DNA of 29,789 nucleotides from Deltaproteobacteria bacterium (GCA_029858165.1 JAOUFO010000001.1:1-29789); one strand, 5' to 3'. Positions 1 through 8,243 are shown, counted from the stretch's first letter. Numbers and translations: made by a program. Notes: a model not told the origin generated them from the letters alone.

Positions 1-7
1 ACCTCTG

Positions 8-128
8 CATAACTGCCAAAAGCTCCCGTTTTGATAAAAACGCGGGGGATTGGGGGCCGCAGGCCCCCAATCATATCAACCCCCTTCCCTTTGGGAAGGG
101 GGCAGGGGGATGGGAAAAAACGAGTTGC
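8..128. repeat. Dispersed hairpin repeat, copy A (most complete)
   Basis: This gene-free stretch holds two joined modules. The left module (8-50) contains cataactgccaaaagctccc followed by ttttgataaa, and it recurs near 26648. The right module (about 57-128) contains ggcccccaa, atatcaa, cccctt and ggaaaaaac, and it recurs near 23376. Inside the right module is a perfect 10-bp inverted repeat with a TTT loop (80-89 pairing with 93-102). The element lies just past the 3' end of the minus-strand methyltransferase gene, so it could also help end that transcript, although no clear T tract follows the hairpin on that strand. No convincing coding sequence is present. It may be a small non-autonomous mobile repeat or a REP-like element. 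Confidence 0.55.
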
Positions 129-185
129 GCGGAGGCCTCGTAATGTCTGGATAACCCATTCTTCCTCCCCAGGAGGCCTTATGTT

Positions 186-956
186 TCAGGGAATCAACTT
201 TCCCATAGATTGAATCCGGGATGCCCAGGGAGAAAAATCAAACCCCGATTTCCGGCTCAGAAGGGGTTCCTGTTCGGCCATTCGGGGTCGGTTGAGGGGG
301 GTGGGGCTTTTTCCCCCCAGTAAAATCACGTTGGCTCCGGTGCCGACAGAAATGGAATACAACCGGGGGAACACCGCCAGATGGCGGGACACCATCCATT
401 CCATTTTCAGCGGCTCCCCGCCCCAGATGTTGTTGATCAACCATCCGTCAGCAGTCAGCCGGTCCCGGATGTTGCCCAGGGTGGTCTGGTGTTCCATGGC
501 GGCGGCAGGCCCCTCAGCCAGATAGGCATCCAGAAAGATCAGATCAAAGGCATCCCGGCATTGGGAAAGATAATCCCCCCCATCGGCGGCCAGCACCTTC
601 AGCCGGGGATGGAGCGGAAGCCCAAAAAACCGGTAGGCGGTTTCAATCACCTCCGGGTCCAGTTCCACCACCACCTGCCAGGCCTGGGGGAAATTGCGAT
701 AAATGAATGCCGGAAGACTGCCTCCACCCAAGCCGATGTGGAGGATTCTGGCCGCCAGGGGATTGAGCAGCATTCCGGCGGCCATGGCCTGGGTGTAGGA
801 TAGAATCAGACTGTCGGGGTTGTTCAGATTTAACGCGCTTTGGACCACCCGGTTGCCAAAACGCAACTCCCGCCGTCCCCGTCTATCCACCACCTGGATG
901 GTGCGGCCCTTTTTTGTTCGCTCATAAAGTTTGTTTTCGGGGTGGATTATTCCCAT
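186..956 (-). CDS. Spermidine synthase-like SAM-dependent methyltransferase
   Basis: The 256-residue protein has the Rossmann fold of the spermidine synthase/methyltransferase superfamily. The segment ILHIGLGGGSLPAF (residues 71-84) is SAM-binding motif I, VVVELDP (95-101) is the acidic motif that ends strand 2, and DLIFLDAY (138-145) is the strand-4 motif. True aminopropyltransferases read GGGDG in motif I; here the fourth position is Ser and the aspartate is missing, so a polyamine product is doubtful. It may be a methyltransferase or a degenerate aminopropyltransferase of unknown substrate. No signal peptide or membrane segment is visible, so it should be cytoplasmic. It is divergently transcribed from the unknown gene that starts at 1023, with only 66 bp between them. 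The family call is firm and the substrate is unknown. Confidence 0.8.
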   Translation of the reverse strand: MGIIHPENKLYERTKKGRTIQVVDRRGRRELRFGNRVVQSALNLNNPDSLILSYTQAMAAGMLLNPLAARILHIGLGGGSLPAFIYRNFPQAWQVVVELDPEVIETAYRFFGLPLHPRLKVLAADGGDYLSQCRDAFDLIFLDAYLAEGPAAAMEHQTTLGNIRDRLTADGWLINNIWGGEPLKMEWMVSRHLAVFPRLYSISVGTGANVILLGGKSPTPLNRPRMAEQEPLLSRKSGFDFSPWASRIQSMGKLIP

Positions 957-961
957 ACTCT

Positions 962-990
962 TATCATTCGGGGTTGTCCGTTTCAGTCAA
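962..990 (-). promoter_or_regulatory. Candidate promoter of the methyltransferase gene
   Basis: On the minus strand TTGACT (985-990) and ATGATA (962-967) are separated by 17 bases. The -10 element ends only six bases before the ATG, so transcription from it would begin at or next to the start codon and give a leaderless mRNA. No Shine-Dalgarno sequence is visible in front of this ATG, which fits, but the -10 match is weak. Confidence 0.3.
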
Positions 991-1022
991 AGCCACCTTA
1001 ACCAAATCCCAACCAAACCACC

Positions 1023-1649
1023 ATGGAAATACAGGGCCTGATAGAGTTTCATCGGATATCCTTTGTGGCCCTGGGAGGGGAAAGAATAGGCCCCATTCAG
1101 TGGACCATCGGCAAAGGGGACCGGATTTGGCTGGAGGCATCCCCGGAAGGGTATGAAGGAATTGTGCGGGTGCTGGCCGGGCAATGGGAGCGGACCGACG
1201 GCTTTTTTGCCGAAACGCGGCCGGTGGTCATCCAAAGTGATTTGTTGCTGGAAGAAAAAAGGGATGGGAACCGAACCATGGAGGAGGTTCTGCACTCAAA
1301 CCTGTTGCCCGAACTAATCCGCCTGGAGGATGGGCGCAAACCCCTGGCTGTGGTGATGGACCGGTTGGGAATCATCCCTGCCCATCAACGGCTCCCGGTC
1401 CGGTTTTACCCTCCGGAGGTGCGGGATAAATTCAGTGCATTGTTTTTTGTCGCATCCAGCGCCGATTTGTTGCTGGGCCAGCGGGTGTTTTTAACCCGGG
1501 ACCCGGCCATCCGCCGGGTGCTGGCCCAAAGGCTTGCGGTTTTTTCGGGAGCGGTGGTGATGGCCGTCGGGCCGGATCACCAGCCGGTTTCTTATCTTTC
1601 CAGGGCATGGCTTCAATCGGATGGGTCTTTTTCGGCGGGTGACCCTTAA
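1023..1649 (+). CDS. Uncharacterised protein, 208 aa
   Basis: I do not recognise this protein with confidence. It has no signal peptide, no long hydrophobic segment and no cysteines. It is rich in beta-forming stretches and has a central segment beginning RPVVIQSDLLLEE, followed by MEEVLHSNLLPEL and PVRFYPPEVRDKF. The early strand followed by Arg-Pro-Val-Val and a later Leu-rich helix faintly recall the chorismate-lyase-like fold, but the resemblance is too weak to use for a name. The ATG used has no good ribosome-binding site, and the frame is open with typical codon use through the stop. It is divergent from the methyltransferase gene and about 90 bp upstream of the candidate lolD promoter, so it is probably its own transcription unit. 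Confidence 0.55.
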   Translation: MEIQGLIEFHRISFVALGGERIGPIQWTIGKGDRIWLEASPEGYEGIVRVLAGQWERTDGFFAETRPVVIQSDLLLEEKRDGNRTMEEVLHSNLLPELIRLEDGRKPLAVVMDRLGIIPAHQRLPVRFYPPEVRDKFSALFFVASSADLLLGQRVFLTRDPAIRRVLAQRLAVFSGAVVMAVGPDHQPVSYLSRAWLQSDGSFSAGDP

Positions 1650-1739
1650 AAAACCCGCTGCCCTGCCGGAACGTTGTTTTTACAATTTGCCTGAAGGTCA
1701 TTGACGGTTTGCCTTCTGTTCTCTTGACGGGATGGTCCC

Positions 1740-1768
1740 TTGACCTGGGCCGGGTGAATGGATACAGT
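1740..1768 (+). promoter_or_regulatory. Candidate promoter of the lolD-bamA envelope operon
   Basis: TTGACC (1740-1745) and TACAGT (1763-1768) are separated by 17 bases and lie about 90 bp upstream of the lolD start, in the 209-bp gap after the preceding gene. Five of six bases match the -35 consensus and four of six the -10 consensus. No other gene is visible in the gap. Confidence 0.4.
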
Positions 1769-1858
1769 TTTGAGATTGCGTTTTTTCTTGAAAAATCCCC
1801 CTCCGGGTCTGAAGAATGGCTTCGCCCCGGTTCCTCCGCAATTTTTTTTGGTGATTGG

Positions 1859-2572
1859 ATGATCATGGCCTCCTCCCCATTTATTCAGGCGACGGAGATC
1901 CATAAATCCTATCAGGATACCAAGGGCAATCAACTGAACATCCTTCGGGGGGTGGACCTGTCCGTGAAACAGGGAGAAACCGTATCCATCATGGGGGCCT
2001 CCGGGGCGGGAAAAAGCACCTTGCTACATCTGCTGGGGGCTTTGGATCAGCCGGATTCCGGGGTGGTTCAGGTGGACGGAATGGACCTTTCCACCCTAAC
2101 CCACGAAACCGGGGCGGCCTTTAGAAACGGCTCCATCGGTTTCGTTTTTCAGTTTCATCACCTGTTGAACGATTTTTCCGCAATGGAAAACGTGATGATC
2201 CCCAAATGGATCGGCACCGGCAGGACCGATGATTTCAAAGCGGAGGCCATGGCCCTGCTGGATGAGGTGGGACTGGCAGACCGGGCTCACCACAAGCCGG
2301 CTCAACTTTCCGGGGGAGAGCAGCAGCGGGTGGCCATTGCCAGGGCCATCGCCAACCGGCCCCCTATTCTTTTGGCCGATGAACCCACCGGAAATCTGGA
2401 TGAAGATACCGGAAGCCGGGTCCAGGAACTGCTGATCAAGCTGAACAAAAAACACAACCTAACACTCATCCTGGTTACCCATAACAGCCATTTCGCGGCC
2501 AGGATGGATCACCAGTATATTTTGGAGCACGGCAAGTTGCGTCCGGTAAATCCGCATGTTCATTATGCCTAG
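1859..2572 (+). CDS. lolD: Lipoprotein-releasing ABC transporter ATPase LolD
   Basis: LolD is the ATPase of the inner-membrane LolCDE complex, which extracts outer-membrane lipoproteins and passes them to LolA. The 237-residue protein has all nucleotide-binding-domain motifs in order: Walker A GASGAGKST (46-54), a Q-loop in GFVFQFHHLL, the signature LSGGEQQRVAIARA, Walker B ILLADEPTGNLD and the H-loop histidine in LVTHN. The FQFHHLL Q-loop is characteristic of LolD and close MacB/FtsE relatives. I chose the ATG at 1859 because the family begins a few residues before the conserved strand; 1865 is equally possible, and the longer open frame to 1709 has no family similarity. The gene overlaps bamA by 17 bp. 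No LolC/LolE permease is adjacent, so the partner must lie elsewhere. Confidence 0.9.
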   Translation: MIMASSPFIQATEIHKSYQDTKGNQLNILRGVDLSVKQGETVSIMGASGAGKSTLLHLLGALDQPDSGVVQVDGMDLSTLTHETGAAFRNGSIGFVFQFHHLLNDFSAMENVMIPKWIGTGRTDDFKAEAMALLDEVGLADRAHHKPAQLSGGEQQRVAIARAIANRPPILLADEPTGNLDEDTGSRVQELLIKLNKKHNLTLILVTHNSHFAARMDHQYILEHGKLRPVNPHVHYA

Positions 2573-5030
2573 GCCGCCTATCATGTTTTTAGCGTTGGCC
2601 CTGGGGCAAGCACCTTTTTCCCTTCCCGCCTTTTTCCGCAGGGCTGTCACGCGGTGGCCCGTCCTGTGGATGGCCCCCATCCTGATGTCGGTTTGTGCCC
2701 ATTCCTCCCTGGCCCAGAATCCATCCAAAGGCGTTGAAAAAATCGTCTCCAGAATTGATATTCAGGGAGACCTGACCATTGAACGGGGGATGATTGTATC
2801 CGGTCTGGCCACCCGGGTGGGGGATCCCCTCCAAATGGAAACCGTAACCCAGGATATTAAAAATATATTTTCCCTGGGCTACTTTCAGAACGTGGTGGCG
2901 GAGGTGGAGGAATTGGGGAGCGGAAAGGTGGTCCTGGTGTTCAGCCTGGAGGAAAAACCCCATATCGCCTGGATAGAGGTAAAAGACAACACCCGCATCA
3001 GCAAGGAAAAACTAAGCGAACTGGTGACTCTCAGAATTGGGGGGATTTACAATCGGGACGAGGTGGAAACCAGCCTGGAAAACATCCGCACCTGGTACCG
3101 CAAAGAGGGGTTTTTAAAAACCACCATTTCCGCGGATACCAAGGAGGTTTCGGCCACCGGACTGGGGGTGGTTTTTCAAATCACGGAATCCCCCAAAATA
3201 TACCTGTCGGATATCCGCATCACGGGGACCCATGTGTACACCCCGGTGGAAGTGCGCCGACTGATGGAAAGTGCCGAGGTGGATTGTTTCAACTGGGCCA
3301 ACAATTCCGGCAAAGTGGATGAAATGATGATCAACCAGGACCTTCAGGCCATTGCCGCCGAATACCTGGGTCACGGCTACATCAAGGTTTTTATTGATAA
3401 ACCCCGGATGACGCTGTTCAACAATCCTGAATTTACCAAGGTCAAGGTGGTCCTGGATATTCGGGAAGGAGACCAGTACTTTACCGGGGAGGTGGATATC
3501 CAGGGGGATATTCTGGGGGATAAAGATGAGTTGTTGGAACAAATTCCCCTGAAAACCGGGGATGTGTTCAACCCTTTTTTGCAGAATCAGGGGATGTACC
3601 GGCTGAAAAACCTGTATGGGGAGCAGGGGTACGCTTTCGCAAGCGTGGTGCCTCAGATGCGGGTGGATGAGGAAAAAAAGATTGTTCACCTGAACTACCA
3701 AATATCCAAGGGTGAAAAAGCCTATATCGGCCGGATAGAAATAAAGGGCAACAAGGAGACCAGGGATTATGTGGTCCGCAGGGAGTTTACCATCCACGAA
3801 CAGGAACTCTACAACGGGGCCAAACTTCAGGATTCCATCAACTCCCTTCAGTCTCTGGGGTACTTCAAGCCGTCTTTTCATGTGGAAAAAGAGCCCACCG
3901 ATGTCAACAATGAAATGAACATCGGGGCGTATATTGAAGAAGCGCAGACCGGATCCCTGCAAGCCCAAATAGGGTACAGCGACCAAAGCCGTCTCAGCAC
4001 CTCCATCGGGGTCAGCAAGGGCAACCTGTTCGGGCGGGGCCAGACCATCCGCCTGAAAGCCGATGTCAGTGAGCGGGGGGTTCGCCGGTCCGTGACCGCC
4101 GATTTCATTGAGCCTCACCTGTTTGAAACCGATTGGTCCAGTGACACATCCGCCAGCCATTACGCCATTGAGGATTTTACCGAGATCAACCGGGGATTGT
4201 ATTATGAAAACCGGGGGTCCCAGGGTTTCGGCTACAAGTTTTTCCGCAATTGGACCCTCGGGTTCACCTATTCCGGAGTCAACCGGGATTTCAGCAACCC
4301 CTCCACTCCATCGGTCTTTTTACGATCGGTCACCACCGGATTGTCCAGAGATACAGTCAACCATCCTTCCTTCCCCTCTGACGGGTCCAACACCGGAATT
4401 TCAGTCACCCAAACCGGCGGAGGGGTGCTGGAGGGAACCCATGAATACCGCACATTCCGGTTCAACTGGAGAAATTTCACCAGTCTGACCGATTCAGGGT
4501 CGGTGATTTTGATGGCCAAATTCGGGTTGAGTCTGCTGGAAAATCAGGGAGAAAAAAGGATTCCCCTGGAAGAACGGTTCCGCATCGGGGGGATCACCTC
4601 CCTCAGGGGGTATGATTATGCAGAAATCGGGGGGCCTTACGGAACCTTGTACCGCAAACTGAACCGGGGGCTGGCCCCCACTTTTTCGGACACGCGAACG
4701 GCAAATCTCACAACGGCCGAAATCGCCGAACTGGAAGGGGGGGGCATTATGCAGCGGACCTTCACCATGGAAATGTTGTTTCCCCTGGCCGGGCAGAGCA
4801 TCCGCGGGGTGTTGTTTTACGATGCGGGTCAGGTAAACGCCGAACCCCGCCAGTACGAACTGCTTCATGAGAAACAGCCGGCCTTCCTGGATATGTTCCA
4901 AAGCTATGGGGGAGGGGTTCGGATGATCACCCCCATGGGGGTGTTGCGGTTTGAGTACGGGATCAAAATCAAGCCCCTGCCCGGAGACTCCCCCGGCAAG
5001 TTTGATTTTAACATTAGCACCCTGTTTTAG
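2556..5030 (+). CDS. bamA: Outer-membrane protein assembly factor BamA
   Basis: BamA is the essential Omp85-family insertase that folds beta-barrel proteins into the outer membrane. The N-terminus has a basic stretch (FFRRAVTRW), a hydrophobic core and a likely cleavage after SLA at about residue 53. POTRA domains follow, starting at IVSRIDIQGDLTIE; five repeats fit the roughly 380 residues before the barrel. The C-terminal half is the 16-stranded surface-antigen barrel, including the conserved RFRIGGITSLRGYD segment near residue 674, which matches the VRGF/Y motif of barrel strand 6. The protein ends in Phe, as expected for a barrel signal. At 824 residues it has normal length. Starts at 2565 and 2583 are also possible. 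Overlap with lolD and the following skp-fabZ order identify the standard envelope cluster. Confidence 0.95.
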   Translation: MFIMPRPPIMFLALALGQAPFSLPAFFRRAVTRWPVLWMAPILMSVCAHSSLAQNPSKGVEKIVSRIDIQGDLTIERGMIVSGLATRVGDPLQMETVTQDIKNIFSLGYFQNVVAEVEELGSGKVVLVFSLEEKPHIAWIEVKDNTRISKEKLSELVTLRIGGIYNRDEVETSLENIRTWYRKEGFLKTTISADTKEVSATGLGVVFQITESPKIYLSDIRITGTHVYTPVEVRRLMESAEVDCFNWANNSGKVDEMMINQDLQAIAAEYLGHGYIKVFIDKPRMTLFNNPEFTKVKVVLDIREGDQYFTGEVDIQGDILGDKDELLEQIPLKTGDVFNPFLQNQGMYRLKNLYGEQGYAFASVVPQMRVDEEKKIVHLNYQISKGEKAYIGRIEIKGNKETRDYVVRREFTIHEQELYNGAKLQDSINSLQSLGYFKPSFHVEKEPTDVNNEMNIGAYIEEAQTGSLQAQIGYSDQSRLSTSIGVSKGNLFGRGQTIRLKADVSERGVRRSVTADFIEPHLFETDWSSDTSASHYAIEDFTEINRGLYYENRGSQGFGYKFFRNWTLGFTYSGVNRDFSNPSTPSVFLRSVTTGLSRDTVNHPSFPSDGSNTGISVTQTGGGVLEGTHEYRTFRFNWRNFTSLTDSGSVILMAKFGLSLLENQGEKRIPLEERFRIGGITSLRGYDYAEIGGPYGTLYRKLNRGLAPTFSDTRTANLTTAEIAELEGGGIMQRTFTMEMLFPLAGQSIRGVLFYDAGQVNAEPRQYELLHEKQPAFLDMFQSYGGGVRMITPMGVLRFEYGIKIKPLPGDSPGKFDFNISTLF

Positions 5031-5157
5031 TTGTGATAAGGTGGCTCAACAAGCAACCGCCGCCAGACAGTCTTAAATCAATTGCCAAAAATGAAACTTT
5101 TGGCGCAGTCCCTGTTTTTTACTGAGAAACAACCCAACCATTTTTATGGAACATGCC

Positions 5158-5694
5158 ATGAAAACCCACAAACTGGTTTTATTTTTTGTTTTCGCATTCC
5201 TTCCCCTTTTTTCCGCATTTCCGTTGAACACCGCCCATGGGGCACCCAATAACCTGAAAATAGCGGTGGTGGACCTGAACCAGGCACTAAACGAATCCAC
5301 CCAGGGGAAAAAATCCAAAAAAGGGTTGATGGCTGATAAAGAAAAAATGCAGAAGAGACTGAAGACAGATGAGGAAAGCCTGAAAAAACTGGCCGGAGAA
5401 CTCTCCAACATGATGTTGAGCAAAGAGGTCCGGGCCAAGAAGGAAGAAGAGGTTCGCGAACGGGACCAAAAACTGCGCAAAGCAGTCCAGGAGGCCCAGC
5501 AGGAACTGATGGAAAAAGAACGAAAAGCCACCAACGAAATTTTCAATCAATTGAAAAAAGTGATTGAAAAAATCGCCGCGAAAGAAGATTTTGACATGGT
5601 TTTGGAAAAGGGTGCCTCCCAGGTGATCCTTTATTCCAGCTTTCATTTTCAGGACATCACCCCCAAGGTGATTCAAGCCTATGATGCCCAATAG
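5158..5694 (+). CDS. skp: Periplasmic chaperone Skp (OmpH family)
   Basis: Skp holds unfolded outer-membrane proteins in the periplasm on the way to BamA. The 178-residue protein starts with a signal peptide (Lys-Thr-His-Lys, then a Phe/Leu-rich core, with cleavage near AHG-A). The mature part begins with the family's first strand IAVVDLNQALNES, continues into a long Lys/Glu-rich helical hairpin (the tentacles), and ends with the returning strands DFDMVLEKGASQVILYSS. Length and layout match the family. The ATG at 5158 gives a compact basic n-region; an in-frame ATG at 5146 would add four residues, and neither has a strong ribosome-binding site. It lies 127 bp after bamA, its usual neighbour. 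Only 49 bp follow before fabZ, where many relatives place lpxD. Confidence 0.9.
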   Translation: MKTHKLVLFFVFAFLPLFSAFPLNTAHGAPNNLKIAVVDLNQALNESTQGKKSKKGLMADKEKMQKRLKTDEESLKKLAGELSNMMLSKEVRAKKEEEVRERDQKLRKAVQEAQQELMEKERKATNEIFNQLKKVIEKIAAKEDFDMVLEKGASQVILYSSFHFQDITPKVIQAYDAQ

Positions 5695-5743
5695 GGTGCG
5701 GTCCCCTTATTTTGGCAAGCCTTAAGACCCAGGAGAATTCGGC

Positions 5744-6181
5744 ATGATGAACATTGAGCAAATCAGGGAAATCCTGCCCCACCGCTACCCCTTTCTGCTG
5801 GTGGACAAAGTGCTGGAACTGGACCCCGGGAAATGGTGCAAAGCAGTCAAAAACGTCACCATCAACGAGCCTTTTTTTCAGGGACACTTTCCCGGTTATC
5901 CGTTGATGCCAGGGGTGTTGAGTGTGGAGGCCCTGGCCCAAACCTCCGGAATCGTGGCTCAATCGGCCAACCCGGAACAAAGGGGGGGGCTGATGGTGTT
6001 TGCCGGTATAGACAAAGTGCGGTTCAAAATTCCCGTGGTGCCCGGAGATCAGTTGATTCTGGAATCCAGACTGCTTTCCAACAAACGAACCCTTTGGATT
6101 TTTGAAGTCCAGGCCACCGTGGATGGCAAGGTGGCCACCCAGGGCGAAATCAAAATGGTTTCCGTAGACCGCACCCTTTAA
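5744..6181 (+). CDS. fabZ: (3R)-hydroxyacyl-ACP dehydratase FabZ
   Basis: FabZ dehydrates 3-hydroxyacyl-ACP in the fatty-acid elongation cycle and competes with lipid A synthesis for 3-hydroxymyristoyl-ACP, which explains its usual place among lpx genes. The 145-residue hot-dog protein has LPHRYPFLLVD at residues 11-21, the catalytic histidine in FFQGHFPGYPLMPG (His48) and the catalytic glutamate in SVEALAQ (Glu62). An aggag ribosome-binding site at 5731-5735 supports the ATG at 5744. The next gene begins 17 bp downstream, leaving no room for the lpxA that follows fabZ in many related clusters. Confidence 0.95.
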   Translation: MMNIEQIREILPHRYPFLLVDKVLELDPGKWCKAVKNVTINEPFFQGHFPGYPLMPGVLSVEALAQTSGIVAQSANPEQRGGLMVFAGIDKVRFKIPVVPGDQLILESRLLSNKRTLWIFEVQATVDGKVATQGEIKMVSVDRTL

Positions 6182-6198
6182 ATTTTCCCGGTGATTTC

Positions 6199-7146
6199 AT
6201 GCAAACCATACGCACCGCGGTCATCGGCGTGGGTTACTTAGGCCGCTTCCACGCCCAAAAATACAAAACCCTGCCCCAAAGCCAATTGATGGGGGTGGTG
6301 GATATCCATCCTGACCGCGCCCGCCAGGTGGGGGAGGAATTGGGGGTGGAATCCTATACCGGACTGGCGGACATCCTGCCTCAGGTGGATGCCGTCAGCA
6401 TTGCCGCCACCACTTCGCTGCATTACGCCCTGGGGATGGAATGCCTTAAGGCGGGCAAACATGTGTTGATGGAAAAGCCCATGGCCTCCACATCCGGTGA
6501 GGCTGCCGAACTGGCCTTTTTGGCCGAAGCAAACTCTCTGGTGTTGCAGGTGGGTTTTTTAGAACGGTTCAATCCGGCTTTCCAGGCATCTCTGCCTTTT
6601 ATATCCAACCCCCAGTTTATAGAAACCATCCGCATCTCCCCCTTCAAGGAGCGGGGCCATGATGTGGATGTGGTTTTGGACCTGATGATCCATGACCTGG
6701 ACCTCATATTTTCCCTGGTGACCTCTCCCTTAAAGGGATTGCATGCGGTGGGCACCCATCTGATGACGGAGCAGACCGATCTGGCCAATGTGCGGCTGAT
6801 GTTTGAAAACGGTGCCGTGGCGGATATCACCTCCAGCCGGATTTCCAACAAGGCCGAAAGAAAATTTCGGGTGTTCCAAAGCAACCGGTATGTATCCATG
6901 GACCTGTCGGCCCCATCGGCCAGGGTTTATTCGGCGGACCGCACCCCCGGCCCCACCGGCGGACCGACCGTGACCGAGGAATCCCTGCCGCTGGAAAAAG
7001 GGGATGCCCTGCTGGCGGAAATCACTTCTTTTCTGGCCGCGATTCAGAACAAAACCCCTCCGGTGGTTTCCGGCCGGGATGGGGTCCACACCATGGAGGT
7101 TGCCGAGCGGATCATCGCCGACATCGCACACAACCGGCTGCCATGA
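6199..7146 (+). CDS. Gfo/Idh/MocA-family NAD(P)-dependent sugar dehydrogenase, possibly GnnA-like
   Basis: The 315-residue protein has an N-terminal dinucleotide-binding fold with AVIGVGYLGRFHA (residues 7-19) and the family's EKPMA motif (92-96), whose lysine is catalytic in characterised members. It continues with the alpha/beta substrate domain, including HDLDLIFSLV. It lies inside the bamA-skp-fabZ envelope operon and overlaps the next gene by four bases. In Acidithiobacillus ferrooxidans, GnnA is a dehydrogenase of this family, encoded next to lpxA, that oxidises UDP-GlcNAc at C3 for synthesis of amide-linked lipid A precursors. Location and family suggest a similar role here, but no GnnB-type aminotransferase is visible, so the substrate is an inference. 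The family call is firm. Confidence 0.85.
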   Translation: MQTIRTAVIGVGYLGRFHAQKYKTLPQSQLMGVVDIHPDRARQVGEELGVESYTGLADILPQVDAVSIAATTSLHYALGMECLKAGKHVLMEKPMASTSGEAAELAFLAEANSLVLQVGFLERFNPAFQASLPFISNPQFIETIRISPFKERGHDVDVVLDLMIHDLDLIFSLVTSPLKGLHAVGTHLMTEQTDLANVRLMFENGAVADITSSRISNKAERKFRVFQSNRYVSMDLSAPSARVYSADRTPGPTGGPTVTEESLPLEKGDALLAEITSFLAAIQNKTPPVVSGRDGVHTMEVAERIIADIAHNRLP

Positions 7147-8243
7147 TTTATTACAGGGCCATCCTGTCAGAGCTTTCCCGTCCCTTTTTGATGACATTCG
7201 GGGTCATCAGTTTTTTGTTGCTGATGGGGAAAATCCAAAGGATGGTCACCTGGATGGTGGACAAGCGGCTGGATGTGGATGAAGTGATGTTGATGTTCGT
7301 TTATCTGCTGCCTTCCACCTTTTCGTTTACCATTCCCCTGGGGGTGCTGGGGGCGGTGTTCATGGTGGTCATCCGCCATTCGCTGGATTCGGAACTGATT
7401 TCCTACCAGGCCGCCGGCCTCAGCCTGCGCCAATATTCCAAACCGTTTGTCACCTTCGGTTGGACCACCGCTTTCATCACCCTGTTTCTCACCCTGCTGG
7501 TTCAGCCCCTGTTTAACCGGAAGTTCCTGGAACTCCAGGTGCAGATTATCAAATCCCACGCCGAAGACAGCCTGATTCCGGGGGAGTTCAACTATGATTT
7601 CGGCGGCAAGGTCATCCGCATTCAGGACCGCAACCAGGCGGGAGAGTTTGTCAGTGTGTTTTTGGCCGACCGGGAGTTAAACAACGGGTCATCCGTCATC
7701 ATGGCGGACCGGGGCAACATCGCCGTGGATGAGGGATTTAAAAAAGTGATTTTCAAATTGCAGGGGGGAACCATATACACCCCTCAAAAAGAAGCCGGTC
7801 AGCTGGTCACCACCCATTTTGATTCCCTGGATTATGTTTTGACCCTTCCCACCTCCCTCAATGTGGATACGGAGGAGGTGGAACTCAACTGGACCATCCC
7901 CACCTGGGAACTGGTCCGGCAGGTCTCCCGCCTGGATTCGGGGGATGTTTACAACTACACCCCCCTGGCCTTTGAATTGTTCAACCGTCTGACGGTCCCC
8001 TGGATTTGTCTGGCCTTCGCCCTGGCCGCCATCCCCCTGGCTGTGGTGGACCCCCGCTCCGGCAGATCAGGTGGGTACCTGAGGGCTATTTTTCTGGTCA
8101 TGGTGTATTACCTGTTGTGGATCGGTTGCCGGGACCTTATTTTAGCGGCCAAAGCCCCCGGATTGTTGCTGTTTTCCCCCGCTGTGGCCATTTGGGTTTA
8201 TGGCTGGCGGCGGTTGAAAAAAATGGACCGTCAGGTGGGTTGA
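7143..8243 (+). CDS. LptF/LptG-family LPS export permease
   Basis: LptF and LptG form the transmembrane part of the LptB2FG transporter, which extracts LPS from the inner membrane. The 366-residue protein has the expected layout: an N-terminal membrane segment after YRAILSELSRPFLMTF, two further segments (about residues 50-75 and 98-120), a periplasmic beta-jellyroll domain (about 135-265), then three C-terminal segments beginning near LTVPWICLAFALAAIPLAV. The PLAV...R.GRSGG element between TM4 and TM5 is typical of the family. Six segments and the soluble domain are complete. Its ATG overlaps the stop of the dehydrogenase gene as ATGA, so the two are probably translated together. Only one permease is present, and I cannot safely tell LptF from LptG. 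Confidence 0.88.
   Translation: MIYYRAILSELSRPFLMTFGVISFLLLMGKIQRMVTWMVDKRLDVDEVMLMFVYLLPSTFSFTIPLGVLGAVFMVVIRHSLDSELISYQAAGLSLRQYSKPFVTFGWTTAFITLFLTLLVQPLFNRKFLELQVQIIKSHAEDSLIPGEFNYDFGGKVIRIQDRNQAGEFVSVFLADRELNNGSSVIMADRGNIAVDEGFKKVIFKLQGGTIYTPQKEAGQLVTTHFDSLDYVLTLPTSLNVDTEEVELNWTIPTWELVRQVSRLDSGDVYNYTPLAFELFNRLTVPWICLAFALAAIPLAVVDPRSGRSGGYLRAIFLVMVYYLLWIGCRDLILAAKAPGLLLFSPAVAIWVYGWRRLKKMDRQVG

Noticed and set aside
31..213. A 60-codon frame at the window start
   Set aside because: It runs through the hairpin repeat and into the 3' end of the methyltransferase gene, with no ribosome-binding site or family resemblance.
3114..4160. A 348-codon minus-strand open frame inside bamA
   Set aside because: The plus strand encodes continuous POTRA and barrel sequence. 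The antisense translation has no recognisable features.
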